From NCBI RefSeq assembly GCF_022344005.1, contig NZ_CP092192.1, positions 1 to 64,000 of the forward strand: a DNA stretch of 64,000 nucleotides, read 5' to 3'. Made by a program: the position numbers and the translations under genes. The notes beneath the pieces were generated by a model. That model had not been told where the DNA came from and searched no databases. It saw only the letters and a program-made list of their open reading frames with translations. This document shows positions 45,603-54,306 of this stretch, one piece after another. The stretch comes from Deinococcus sp. KNUC1210. GTDB lineage: Bacteria; Deinococcota; Deinococci; Deinococcales; Deinococcaceae. Numbering within the stretch: position 1 is the stretch's first letter; each line of letters begins with the position of its first letter.

Positions 45603-48600
45603 ATGCACACGGCCCTGACCACCGAACAGAACCTGCGCCGCCTGGAAAACCGCATCGTTGAACTCCGAGCCTGGAGAAACCGCGCCGCGCTGCCGTTTTC
45701 GCTCGACTTCACCTGGAGCGGCGGCACGAAAGCGCTGCACGAGGGCGATTCCTGGCCCGCCCGCGAACTTCCGGTGACGATGAAGGCGGTGGTGGAGGTG
45801 CCTGCCGAGTGGCAGGGCCAACCGGTCGTGCTCGATCTGTCGGTGGGCGGCGAAGCGCTGCTGATGATCGGCGGTGAGGCGCGTGGCGGACTGAATCCCT
45901 ACCACAGCGAAGTCTGGGTGGAGGCCGCGCCCGCCGTGCTGGAGGTGCAGATCGAGGCGGTGCCGCGTGGCCTTTTCGGAACGCCCAACTACGCGCCCAC
46001 CCTGGAACGCGCCCGCCTCCTGAGCCCCGATCCGCAGGTTCGCGGGCTGGTCGAAGACCTGTTGGCCGCCCACGACGCCGCCGCGCAGCTGTGTGCCTCG
46101 GGCCGCCGCGAGATTGCAGACCTCCTGGTAGACGCACTTTCGGAGGTGGTCGCCGTGTTGCCGCTGCCACGCGGTGACGGCCCTGCCTTCCGCACGCGGG
46201 CATGGGAAGAACCCAGGCTGCGCTCAGAGTTCACCGACCGCTGGGACGAATGGAAGTTCGGCGGAGAGGCCGCGCCCTATCCGGATGAGCTGCGAACCGC
46301 GCTGGCAGAGGCGAAACTCGATCTGGAGGCCCGGCTGGACAGCGTCCGCGCCCGCTATCCGGCGCAGGGAGCACTGGCCCTGAGCGGACACGCGCACATC
46401 GATCTGGCCTGGCTGTGGCCGCTTCAGGAAACGCGCCGCAAGGCCCGCCGCACCTTCGCCACCGTCCTGAGCCTGATGGAACGCTACCCGGATTTTACCT
46501 TCAACCAGTCGTCGGCCCAGACCTACGCCTTTGTCGAGCAGGACGACCCCGCCCTCTTCGAGCGCATTCGGGAGCGGGTCAGGGAGGGCCGCTGGGACGT
46601 GGTGGGCGGCATGTGGGTGGAACCCGACGGCAACCTGATCTCGGGCGAATCGTGGGCGCGGCAGCTGCTGTTCGGGCAGCGCTATTTTCAGAGCCGCTTC
46701 GGAAAGAGCGCCCGCGTGTGCTGGCTGCCCGATACCTTCGGATACGCCGCCAACCTGCCGCAACTGCTTCAGGGCGCAGAGATTCCGTATTTCTTCACCA
46801 CCAAACTGACCTGGAACGAAACCAACACTTTTCCCTACGACCTGTACCGCTGGGAAGCGCTCGACGGCACATCGGTGGTGGCGCACAGCTTCCGCAATCC
46901 GGGGCAGGGTTATAACGGCGAAGTCAAGGCGCTGGACCTGATCCAGACGTGGAAAAACTTCGGTGGCAAGCGGCAGCACAGCACCTCGCTCTTCAGTTTC
47001 GGCTGGGGTGACGGGGGCGGCGGCCCGACTTCCGAGATGCTGGAGCGCTACGAGCGGGTGCGCGATTTTCCCGGCCTGCCGAAGCTCGCCATGACGCGGG
47101 TGGCCGACTACTATGACGGGGTCAAGCCCGACACCCTGCCCGTGTGGGTGGGCGAGCAGTATTTCGAGCTGCACCGGGGCACCTACACCACCCAGGCCAG
47201 GGTGAAGGAGCTGAACCGCGCCGCCGAACACGCCCTGAGCGACGCCGAAACCGCCGCGACGCTGGCACACCTCCTGCTGAAACGCGACTACCCACGCGGC
47301 GAATTCGCGGCGGCCTGGGAACAGCTGCTGCGAAACCAGTTTCACGACATCCTGCCGGGATCGAGCGTAAAGGCCGTGTACGACGACACGCACCGTGAAC
47401 TGGGCGAGGCGCGGGACACCGGACGGTTTCAGCGTGACCGGGCCTTGCAGCAGCTCAGCGACGCGCATGGCAGCGGCGAGCGGCTGGTGATCTGGAATCT
47501 GAGCTTCGATGATCGCCCGCTGTGGCTGCGACTGCCGGGGCTGGGCGGCCTGAGTCTGACGGCTCCGGACGGCAGCGATGTCCAGACCGAAACGGTAGAC
47601 GGAGCGCTGCTGGTGGCCGGAACCGCGACCGTGCCGGGGCTGGGCTATCTGTGCCTTCAGGTGGCGCAGGGCAAGGCAGCGCCGAACGTGCTCGTGTCGC
47701 AGGCACCGGACAGCCAGACGCCGGATCAGCTGACGCTGGAAAACGAGCATCTGCGCGTGCAGGTGAACCCGGACGGCAGCCTGCATTCGCTGATTTACAG
47801 AGCGACGGGGCGCGAGGCACTGGCAGAGGCCGGAAATCAGCTGTGGCTGTATCCGGATGTTCCGCGTGAGTGGGAGGGCTGGGAACTGGACGCCTCGTAC
47901 CCGCTGGGCGGCGAGCGCCTGTACGCCGCTGCCCCGCCCGAGCGCCTGTCGGGAATGCTGGAACAGGCGGTCCGGGTGCGCTACGACACCGGAAACAGTC
48001 AGGCAGCGGGCAGCGAGATCGTACAGACCTATATGCTGCGCCGGGGATCGCGGCGGCTGGATATCCGCACCGAAGTGCAGTGGAAGGGCCGCCGCCTGCT
48101 ACTCAGAACCCTGACGCCGCTGAAGGTGCGGGCGGCCAGCGCCAGTTTTGAAACGGCGTTCGGCACGGTGCAGCGCAGCACGCACACGAACACGTCGTGG
48201 GACGCTGCACAGTTCGAGGTGCCCGGCCACCGTTTCGCGGACCTGAGCGAGGCCGACTTCGGTCTGAGCCTGCTGACCCAGAGCAAGTACGGGTACAGCG
48301 CCAAGGGCAACGTGCTGGGCCTGAGCCTGCTCCGCGCTCCCCTGATGCCCGACCCGACAGCCGACGAGGGCGAACACGCCTTTACCTACGCGCTGTATCC
48401 GCACGCTGGAGACTGGCGAAACGGCACGCTGCGGGAAGCCCACGACCTGAATGCCCCGCTGCGGGCGTATCACAGCGCGGCGACGGGCAACGGCGAGGCG
48501 TCGGCGCGGCTGCTGTCGGCGGGGCACGAGGCGCTGCGCCTGAGTGCCCTGAAGCTCAGCGAGGACGACGACGCGGCAGCGATTCTGCGCGTCTACGACG

Positions 48601-48758
48601 CCCACGGCACACGCGGCACCGTGAAGCCGCAGGGGCTGGGAGCCGGAGAATGGACGCCCGTGAACCTGCTGGAACAGGACGCGCCGGGCAGCGATCTGGA
48701 GTTCACGCCGTACCGGGTCGTCAGTCTGAAACGCAGGCTGGAAGGGTCTTCAGACTGA
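45603..48758 (+). CDS. GH38 alpha-mannosidase
   Basis: A 1051-residue protein from ATG 45603 with GGAGG upstream; no signal peptide, so cytoplasmic. The catalytic domain has SGHAHIDLAWLWPLQETRRK (zinc site), WDVVGGMWVEPDGNLISGES, the nucleophile Asp in WLPDTFGYAANLPQLL, and FSFGWGDGGGG. It is followed by the helical three-bundle domain and C-terminal beta domains. It should hydrolyse alpha-mannosides taken up from glycans. A hairpin begins at the stop codon. The gene is solitary, with the peptide importer divergent. Confidence 0.93.
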   Translation: MHTALTTEQNLRRLENRIVELRAWRNRAALPFSLDFTWSGGTKALHEGDSWPARELPVTMKAVVEVPAEWQGQPVVLDLSVGGEALLMIGGEARGGLNPYHSEVWVEAAPAVLEVQIEAVPRGLFGTPNYAPTLERARLLSPDPQVRGLVEDLLAAHDAAAQLCASGRREIADLLVDALSEVVAVLPLPRGDGPAFRTRAWEEPRLRSEFTDRWDEWKFGGEAAPYPDELRTALAEAKLDLEARLDSVRARYPAQGALALSGHAHIDLAWLWPLQETRRKARRTFATVLSLMERYPDFTFNQSSAQTYAFVEQDDPALFERIRERVREGRWDVVGGMWVEPDGNLISGESWARQLLFGQRYFQSRFGKSARVCWLPDTFGYAANLPQLLQGAEIPYFFTTKLTWNETNTFPYDLYRWEALDGTSVVAHSFRNPGQGYNGEVKALDLIQTWKNFGGKRQHSTSLFSFGWGDGGGGPTSEMLERYERVRDFPGLPKLAMTRVADYYDGVKPDTLPVWVGEQYFELHRGTYTTQARVKELNRAAEHALSDAETAATLAHLLLKRDYPRGEFAAAWEQLLRNQFHDILPGSSVKAVYDDTHRELGEARDTGRFQRDRALQQLSDAHGSGERLVIWNLSFDDRPLWLRLPGLGGLSLTAPDGSDVQTETVDGALLVAGTATVPGLGYLCLQVAQGKAAPNVLVSQAPDSQTPDQLTLENEHLRVQVNPDGSLHSLIYRATGREALAEAGNQLWLYPDVPREWEGWELDASYPLGGERLYAAAPPERLSGMLEQAVRVRYDTGNSQAAGSEIVQTYMLRRGSRRLDIRTEVQWKGRRLLLRTLTPLKVRAASASFETAFGTVQRSTHTNTSWDAAQFEVPGHRFADLSEADFGLSLLTQSKYGYSAKGNVLGLSLLRAPLMPDPTADEGEHAFTYALYPHAGDWRNGTLREAHDLNAPLRAYHSAATGNGEASARLLSAGHEALRLSALKLSEDDDAAAILRVYDAHGTRGTVKPQGLGAGEWTPVNLLEQDAPGSDLEFTPYRVVSLKRRLEGSSD

Positions 48759-48793
48759 GGCACACCGCCGATGCTGCCGGGCGATGTGCCTCA
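48756..48793 (+). terminator. Terminator overlapping the GH38 stop codon
   Basis: TGAGGCACA (48756-48764) pairs with TGTGCCTCA (48785-48793), so the stem starts at the stop itself. Confidence 0.65.
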
Positions 48794-49098
48794 CGGATAA
48801 GAAGAGACAACGGGGGGCGAAGTTCGGTTCTACGGACCTTGCATCCGCCCGGCCACCTGCGGCCCCCCATGCTGGCCGCAGGCTGAGGCCGGTTGTTGCC
48901 CGCAGACAGCAGGCGCGACCCCTGGCCCCTTCAGTGTGCGCCTTCGATGTCAGGGGCGCGAGAGGCCAGAGGGAGAGCGGCACTTACCCAGCCCTGAGAG
49001 CAGCACGAGCACACGGAGGGACAGGCCGCCCTGACCGCTCTCGCCGTCCGGTCCTCACCGTCTTTCAGAGGCCGGGAAGTCGGGTGTACTGTGACACT
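48794..49098. other. Intergenic region before TerD gene
   Basis: About 305 bp with no supported gene. The only feature is the TACTGT box (49087-49092), 6 nt before the TerD ATG. Confidence 0.5.
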
Positions 49099-50253
49099 AT
49101 GGCCGACTTCAGGAAGACGGAGACGCTGAACAGTGGCGAGAAACGCAACCTTCAGGACCTGACATCCTCGCCGCACCTCAGCGTGAATGTGGCGTTCGAG
49201 CTGGCCGGGCTGGATATCAGCGTGTTCGGCCTCGACGACGAGCGGCAGCTGAAGGACGACCGCTATTTCGTGTTCTACAACCAGCCGCGCAGTCCGGAAG
49301 GTGAAATCACGCTGGCGCAGTCGGCGGGCATGTCGCGCTTCGAGATCGATCTGGCACGCCTGCCGAGCGCTGTCAGCCGACTGGTGTTTACCGCCACCCA
49401 CGACGATCGCCCGGTGGCCGACGCGGCCCATCTGCTCTGGTCGCTGGCGAGCGTGGAATTCGACCCGCGCCCGGCTCTCAGGCGTGAAAAGGCCGTCATG
49501 ATCGCGGAACTGTACCGGCACGGCAGCGGCTGGAAGATCAATGCGGTGGGCCAGGGTTTCGACGGCGGCCTGAAAGCCCTGCTGGAATACTTTGGCGGCG
49601 AGGCCAGTGACAGCCCCGCTGCTGCCCCTGCTGCCGCACCCATGCCCGCCCCGCCAGCGCCCGAGATCGCCTTTACGCCCGGCAAAAGCGTCAGTCTCAA
49701 GAAGGCGCAGACCATCAATCTGAACAAGGCGGCAGGCAAGGCCCTGACCCGCGTCACGGTTGGGCTGGGCTGGGACGCGGCCACGCACGGCACGCGCATC
49801 GACCTCGACGCCGGATGTCTGGTGTTCGACGAGCGCAAGAAAGACATCGACAAGGTGTGGTTCATGAAGTTGAGCGGGCAGAACCGCGCCATCGTCCACA
49901 GCGGCGACAATCTGACCGGAGACGGTTCGGGCGACGACGAACGCATCAGCATCGACCTGAGCGCCCTGTCACCCCAGGTGAAATGGCTGGTCTTCACCAT
50001 CAATTCGTTCAGCGGCCAGAACTTCGCAGCAGTTCGCAATGCATTTTGCCGCCTCGTCGACGACACGACCGGGCAGGAACTCGCCCGCTACGACCTCGGC
50101 GCGGTAGGGGCCGCCACCGCGATGATCATGGCGAAGCTGGAACGCACAGGCGGAAGCGGCGCAGATGACGGCTGGCACCTGACTGCCCTGGGAGAACCGG
50201 GCAGCGGGATGACCGTGCGGGCGATGGTCAAACCTGCCCTCAGGCTGCTGTAG
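49099..50253 (+). CDS. Tandem TerD-domain stress protein
   Basis: A 384-residue protein with two TerD domains. The first (~1-170) includes YFVFYNQPRSPEGEI and FEIDLARLP; the second (~190-384) has CLVFDERKKDIDKVWFM and the calcium loop DNLTGDGSGDDERI. An Ala/Pro linker (~173-192) joins them. Only the second domain keeps the full acidic calcium loop, so the first may be structural. The start is ATG 49099 with a TACTGT box 6 nt upstream (leaderless). TerD proteins take part in membrane-associated tellurite and stress tolerance; the other ter genes are not nearby. Confidence 0.88.
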   Translation: MADFRKTETLNSGEKRNLQDLTSSPHLSVNVAFELAGLDISVFGLDDERQLKDDRYFVFYNQPRSPEGEITLAQSAGMSRFEIDLARLPSAVSRLVFTATHDDRPVADAAHLLWSLASVEFDPRPALRREKAVMIAELYRHGSGWKINAVGQGFDGGLKALLEYFGGEASDSPAAAPAAAPMPAPPAPEIAFTPGKSVSLKKAQTINLNKAAGKALTRVTVGLGWDAATHGTRIDLDAGCLVFDERKKDIDKVWFMKLSGQNRAIVHSGDNLTGDGSGDDERISIDLSALSPQVKWLVFTINSFSGQNFAAVRNAFCRLVDDTTGQELARYDLGAVGAATAMIMAKLERTGGSGADDGWHLTALGEPGSGMTVRAMVKPALRLL

Positions 50254-50286
50254 AGCAACCGGGCATGGAGAAGTTGTTTTCCAGCT

Positions 50287-51720
50287 TCAGAGCGTGGCTT
50301 TGCGCCAGCGGCCCGACCAGAAACGCCACGCATAACAGCTCGACAGCAGCGTGATATACATCAGCGCCGCTGCCCACGCGCCCGCTACCCCGTAGCGCGG
50401 AGCCAGCCACGCGGCCCCCGGCACCATCAGCAGCCACGCGCCGCCCAGCGTGACGAGCAGCCGAAAGCGCGTATCGCCCGCGCCACTGAGTGCCCCGCCC
50501 AGCACGATGCCCACGCCGTCCAGCAGCAGATAGCCCGACATGACCGCCAGTACCGACGCGCCCAGTTCCAGCACCCTGGGATCGTTGTTGAAGAGCCCGA
50601 TCAGCGTGCGCGGAATCAGCAGGAAGGCCAGCGTCAGCAGCAGCATCAGGCCCGCAGACAGCCCGGCACCGCGCCAGCCGATGCGGGCCGCCAGATCGGG
50701 CCGACCTGCACCCAGCGCCCGTGATACCAGGCTGGAGGTGCTGGCGTTCAGGGCGAAGGCAGGCAGAAACCCGAAACTGGCAAACTGGTTGGCGATCTGC
50801 GAGGCGGCGAGTTCGGTGGGGCCGAGGCGGGCGATGATGCCCAGAAAGACCGTGAAGGCACCGACATCGGCCAGATCGGTCAGACCGGCGGGCAGGGAAA
50901 TACGGATCACAGAGCGCACTTCTCCGCTGTTTGGACGCAGGAACCAGAACCGTCCGTACTGGGACCGGTACAGCCGCAGCACCAGCCAGAACGACAGCAG
51001 GCCTTGTAAATCCACCGCGATCAGGCTGGCCCACGCCGCGCCTGCCACGCCCCAGTGGAATCCGAAGACGAACAGGGCTGCCAGCGCCGCATTTACCGTC
51101 ACGAGCATCCACGACAGCAGCATCGGCGTTCTGGTGTTGCCCAGGCCCAGCATGATCGACACGCTGGCAGTGCCGATCAACGCGAAGGGGATTTCGAGAA
51201 TGCGGATATGGGCGTAGGTCTGCGCGACGCTGGCGATGGCGGGCGCGGTGTGAAGCAGCGTCAGCACCGTACTTACCAGCCAGGGGCCGATAAAGGTGAG
51301 GGGAACGCCGATGAGGGACAGGGTCAGGAAGATGCCCGCCCAGCGGCGGATTCCGTCTGTGTCGCCTGCTCCGAGCGCCCGCGCAACGAAGGTGGAAGCG
51401 GTGTTGAGAGCGCTGCGAAACAGCAGCGACACGGTGAACAGTACCAGAGACGCCAGCCCTACGGCACCGACCTCGACCACACCGAGGCGGCCCATGTACA
51501 GCGTGTCGGTAAAGCCCACGGCGGTATACGCCAGATTGCTCAGAATCAGCGGCCAGGCCAGGGTCGCCAGTTCGCGGGTTGTGCCCTGCGGAGCCAGTGA
51601 CTCGGCGGCGTCGGGGCCGGAGGGCAGTTGGTGCGGATTCGGCAGGTCTGCTGAGACGTGGTCGGCTCTGGGAGGGGCGGTGGATTCAGGCACAGGGGGA
51701 GCGTAAGCCGCAAACGTCAC
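50287..51720 (-). CDS. MATE-family multidrug efflux protein
   Basis: About 477 residues, twelve membrane helices. Typical features: LAWPLILSNLAYTAVGFTDT, YMGRLGVVEVGAVGLAS, then VARALGAGDTDG and the repeat at SRALGAGRPDLAARIGWRG. It should export cationic drugs or metabolites using a sodium or proton gradient. The start (GTG 51720) follows no ribosome-binding site and the first ~45 residues are Pro/Ala-rich, so the true start could be a little downstream. Confidence 0.9.
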   Translation of the reverse strand: MTFAAYAPPVPESTAPPRADHVSADLPNPHQLPSGPDAAESLAPQGTTRELATLAWPLILSNLAYTAVGFTDTLYMGRLGVVEVGAVGLASLVLFTVSLLFRSALNTASTFVARALGAGDTDGIRRWAGIFLTLSLIGVPLTFIGPWLVSTVLTLLHTAPAIASVAQTYAHIRILEIPFALIGTASVSIMLGLGNTRTPMLLSWMLVTVNAALAALFVFGFHWGVAGAAWASLIAVDLQGLLSFWLVLRLYRSQYGRFWFLRPNSGEVRSVIRISLPAGLTDLADVGAFTVFLGIIARLGPTELAASQIANQFASFGFLPAFALNASTSSLVSRALGAGRPDLAARIGWRGAGLSAGLMLLLTLAFLLIPRTLIGLFNNDPRVLELGASVLAVMSGYLLLDGVGIVLGGALSGAGDTRFRLLVTLGGAWLLMVPGAAWLAPRYGVAGAWAAALMYITLLSSCYAWRFWSGRWRKATL

Positions 51721-52059
51721 CAGAACAACACGCCATCTTGCTTAGAGAGGCATTCGTCAGGCGGTCAACCGCGCTCGGCCCTCGTTGCCAGGGGCACAGC
51801 CAGCCGCATCCGGTCAGATCACCGACAGGCCGATAACTTTCTAGCGGCGTTTAGAGAAGTTACGGATGCGAATGACATCCATCAGTAGATTTGAACCTTC
51901 TGCCATTGGCCAGCGTATCTGGGTCAGAGCGGAAGGAAACGGAAGCCAACTTTCCAGACCCATAACCTTCAAATCGTTTTCTGAAGGTTATGCAGCCCCA
52001 CTCCCCTGTCTGTCCTGTCTGTCCTGTCCATTCGCCCTCTCCCCCTCCGAGGTCCATTC
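51721..52059. other. Divergent region before the DM13 operon
   Basis: About 340 bp. It holds a perfect palindrome at 51961-51992 (separate entry) and a 9-bp tandem repeat (CTGTCTGTC, about 2.6 copies, 52006-52029) before the DM13 gene. No gene supported. Confidence 0.5.
51961..51992. promoter_or_regulatory. 10-bp palindrome upstream of DM13 genes
   Basis: CATAACCTTC (51961-51970) and GAAGGTTATG (51983-51992) flank a 12-nt spacer. The left arm is identical to 34402-34411 before the YceI gene, and the layout resembles the palindrome at 34251-34287. It may be an operator of a shared stress regulator, or an ECF promoter. Confidence 0.55.
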
Positions 52060-52479
52060 ATGAACACGATCCTGAAATCCCTGACCGTCCTGAGCACCGC
52101 CGCCGCCCTGTTCGCCGCGCCCGCCAGCGCCCAGACCATGATGATGCACGCCGGTGCCTTTCATGCCCTCGGGGCGCCCACCAGCGGCACCGCTGCCCTC
52201 AGTGAGGCGGGCGGCAAGGTCACGCTCAAGCTCAGCGCCCTGAAGACCGAACCCGGCCCCGGCCTGCAGGTCTGGCTGTACCAGGCGGCTGCCCCGGTCA
52301 AGGGCACCAGCGACGCCACCATCGCCCAGGGCAAGTACGTCAAGGTGGGCGAGCTGAAGAAGTTCAGCGGCACCTTCACCTTCGCCGCGCCCGCGGGCAC
52401 CAAGCTCAACACCTACAAAAGCGTGGTGCTGTGGTGCGCCGACGTCAAAACCGCCTTCGCTGCCGCCGATCTGAAGTAA
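52060..52479 (+). CDS. Secreted DM13-domain protein
   Basis: A 139-residue protein with a signal peptide ending at APASAQ. The mature part is one DM13-type domain: HAGAFHALGAPTSGTAALSE, then LQVWLYQAAAP and a C-terminal VVLWCADVKTAFAAADL with the conserved Cys. DM13 domains are predicted to be periplasmic redox or electron-transfer modules. It is followed 7 bp later by a second, diverged copy, and both lie downstream of the 51961 palindrome. Confidence 0.8.
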   Translation: MNTILKSLTVLSTAAALFAAPASAQTMMMHAGAFHALGAPTSGTAALSEAGGKVTLKLSALKTEPGPGLQVWLYQAAAPVKGTSDATIAQGKYVKVGELKKFSGTFTFAAPAGTKLNTYKSVVLWCADVKTAFAAADLK

Positions 52480-52486
52480 GGCCACC

Positions 52487-52954
52487 ATGAAACGGCCCAC
52501 TGCTCTGCTGAACCCCGCCCGGTCACGGCGCACCCTGACCCTGTTGGCTCTGACGGCTTTCGCCTGCCTTCCTGCCAGTTCCGCAACAGGGTCAGCCCTG
52601 GCCTCTGCACCGCTGACCGTTGTCGCCAGCGGCCCCCTGATCGGGCTGGATGGACAGGTGGTGGGGCAGGCCCTGATCGAGCAGCGCGGCACCTCCCGGT
52701 ATCTGCATCTGAAGAACGCTGGCGGCGCGGCAGGAGCGACTCTGGAACTGCTGCTCTCGCCGTCGCTGCGGCCTCTTCGGGCGGGCGATCACGGTGGTCC
52801 CGGCCCGCTGGCGCTGCGGGTGGGCTACCTCGACCGGGCCGACCTGAGTCTGCCGTTGCCTGCCTCGCTGCGGGGGCGCTCTGTTCAGACGCTCTGGGTC
52901 TGGTGCGCCTCGGTACGGCTGCCCTCGGCCCGTGCGCTGTTGAAGTGGCCCTGA
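52487..52954 (+). CDS. Secreted DM13-like protein (diverged paralogue)
   Basis: A 155-residue protein with a signal peptide (LLALTAFACLPASSATG). The DM13 pattern is recognisable: PLIGLDGQVVGQALIEQRG, LELLLSPSLRP, and TLWVWCASVRLPSARALL at the end with the conserved WC. It lies 7 bp after the first DM13 gene, so the two form an operon, probably from tandem duplication. Partner function with the first protein is inferred. Confidence 0.7.
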   Translation: MKRPTALLNPARSRRTLTLLALTAFACLPASSATGSALASAPLTVVASGPLIGLDGQVVGQALIEQRGTSRYLHLKNAGGAAGATLELLLSPSLRPLRAGDHGGPGPLALRVGYLDRADLSLPLPASLRGRSVQTLWVWCASVRLPSARALLKWP

Positions 52955-53079
52955 GGCGGGCCCGGCACCGGGACTCACTCGGCCGCTGACCTCTCAACCT
53001 GTCACGAGGAAAACCCTCTCCAGAGCGCCACGGGGGCGGACCGGAAGAGGGGTTGGAGCTGAACTGGAAAGGGGTTGGC

Positions 53080-53514
53080 TCAGCTCTGCTCGGCGAGTCT
53101 GCTGAGCGCCTGCCGCGCCGCCTGGGCGATGTCGGCATTGGTGTTGGCATGACCGGCGATGCCCCAGCCGCCGTCCGGAGCCTCGGTGATGAGGACCCAG
53201 GTGCGCTCGGTGAGGGTGGGATCGCCCGCAGCGGCTGCGACGATCTCGGTCAGTTCCTTGACCACGCCGAGCCGTTTGGTCTGGTCGAGCACGCCCACCG
53301 GAGTCAGGACCTGTACCCGGACATAGTTGCTGTCGCCGCTGACATTCGACAGCGAGTCTGCGGGCAACTCATGAATAAAAGCAGCGGTGTTGTTCATAAA
53401 CAGTGGAAGAGCGGGCACGCCTTCCCAGCGCATAACGGCGGCGGCCAGTTTCTGGGCCAGGTCGGACTTGTCGGAAAAGGTTCCTGCGGCGGCAATCACA
53501 TCGATCATGGGCAT
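53080..53514 (-). CDS. Tautomerase-family enzyme
   Basis: A 144-residue protein beginning MPMIDVIAAAGTF, whose Pro2 would become the catalytic N-terminal proline. The pattern of a two-repeat tautomerase is visible (LGVVKELTEIVAAAAGDP, then ERTWVLITEAPDGGWGIAG). It may act on phenyl-pyruvate- or oxalocrotonate-like substrates. GGAGAG precedes the ATG. It is divergent from a TetR gene, whose paired operators fill the space between them, so it is very likely controlled by that regulator. Confidence 0.85.
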   Translation of the reverse strand: MPMIDVIAAAGTFSDKSDLAQKLAAAVMRWEGVPALPLFMNNTAAFIHELPADSLSNVSGDSNYVRVQVLTPVGVLDQTKRLGVVKELTEIVAAAAGDPTLTERTWVLITEAPDGGWGIAGHANTNADIAQAARQALSRLAEQS

Positions 53515-53540
53515 AGGTCTCTCCAGGTGTCGGTACGACT

Positions 53541-53589
53541 ATGACGAACGTCATACATACTGAAGCAGCATGACATATGACGAACGTCA
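53541..53589. promoter_or_regulatory. Twin TetR operators
   Basis: The palindrome TGACGAACGTCA occurs twice, at 53542-53553 and 53578-53589, 36 bp apart centre to centre, between the divergent tautomerase and TetR genes. The second lies next to the TATGGT box (53615-53620) of the TetR gene. A spacing near 3.5 helical turns suggests two TetR dimers on opposite faces. Confidence 0.8.
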
Positions 53590-53626
53590 GAGTCAAGGCG
53601 GTCAGAGGCCTTAGTATGGTGAAACT

Positions 53627-54256
53627 GTGGCACGCCGTCAGACACCCGCATCCACGCCACCCCGCACAGCAGACGCGCCGGGAGACAGCAGCAGAGCGCG
53701 AATGGTGCAGAGCGCCGCCTCGCTGATCGGCAGCCGGGGCCTCAACGCCACGTCGTTTTCGGAGGTGGTGGACGACAGCGGTGCGCCCCGTGGATCGATC
53801 TACCACCACTTTCCGGATGGAAAAAAGCAGCTCGCGGAGGAGGCGATCCGCTGGACCTCCGAACGTGTGCTCGCGTACCAGGGGGCCTACAGCGGCCAGA
53901 CCGCTGCGGGCGTGCTGGAGCGCTTTACCGGCATGTGGAGGCAGCTCGTGGTGAATTCGGGCGGCACGGCAGGCTGCGTCGTCGCAGGCGTCGCCATCGA
54001 CAGCGGGGCCGATGAGAACCCGCTGATTCAGGTGGTACGTGCCACCTTCCAGGCGTGGGTGTCGCTGCTGGCGTCGCAGCTGGAAGGCGCGGGCATTCCC
54101 GCCCAGCGGTCCACGTCCCTCGCCCTGACGATCCTGGCGGCGATGGAAGGCGCACTGATTCTCTGCCGCGCCGAGGGCAACGCTGCGCCGCTCGACGCCA
54201 TTACCGGAGAACTGCTGAAACTGCTGCCCCCGGAAACCGCAGAACGAAAGCTATAG
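53627..54256 (+). CDS. TetR-family regulator
   Basis: A 209-residue protein with the TetR HTH (AASLIGSRGLNATSFSEVVD, then APRGSIYHHFPDGKKQLA), and an LmrA/YxaF-like ligand domain (TAGCVVAGVAIDSGADENPL). Start GTG 53627 has a TATGGT box 6 nt upstream, so it is probably leaderless. It should bind the two palindromes at 53541-53589 and regulate itself and the divergent tautomerase; the ligand may be the tautomerase substrate. Confidence 0.92.
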   Translation: MARRQTPASTPPRTADAPGDSSRARMVQSAASLIGSRGLNATSFSEVVDDSGAPRGSIYHHFPDGKKQLAEEAIRWTSERVLAYQGAYSGQTAAGVLERFTGMWRQLVVNSGGTAGCVVAGVAIDSGADENPLIQVVRATFQAWVSLLASQLEGAGIPAQRSTSLALTILAAMEGALILCRAEGNAAPLDAITGELLKLLPPETAERKL

Positions 54257-54306
54257 CCCGTCCACCGCTGCCCTCATCCCGCTGACGGGAATTCGCCGTC
54301 TTCATC

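Noticed and set aside
51886..51905. GATTTGAACC resembling a tRNA T-arm on the minus strand
   Set aside because: No cloverleaf can be formed with the flanking bases.
52006..52029. 9-bp tandem CTGTCTGTC repeats as a CRISPR-like or phase-variable tract
   Set aside because: Only about 2.6 copies without spacers, outside any coding region.
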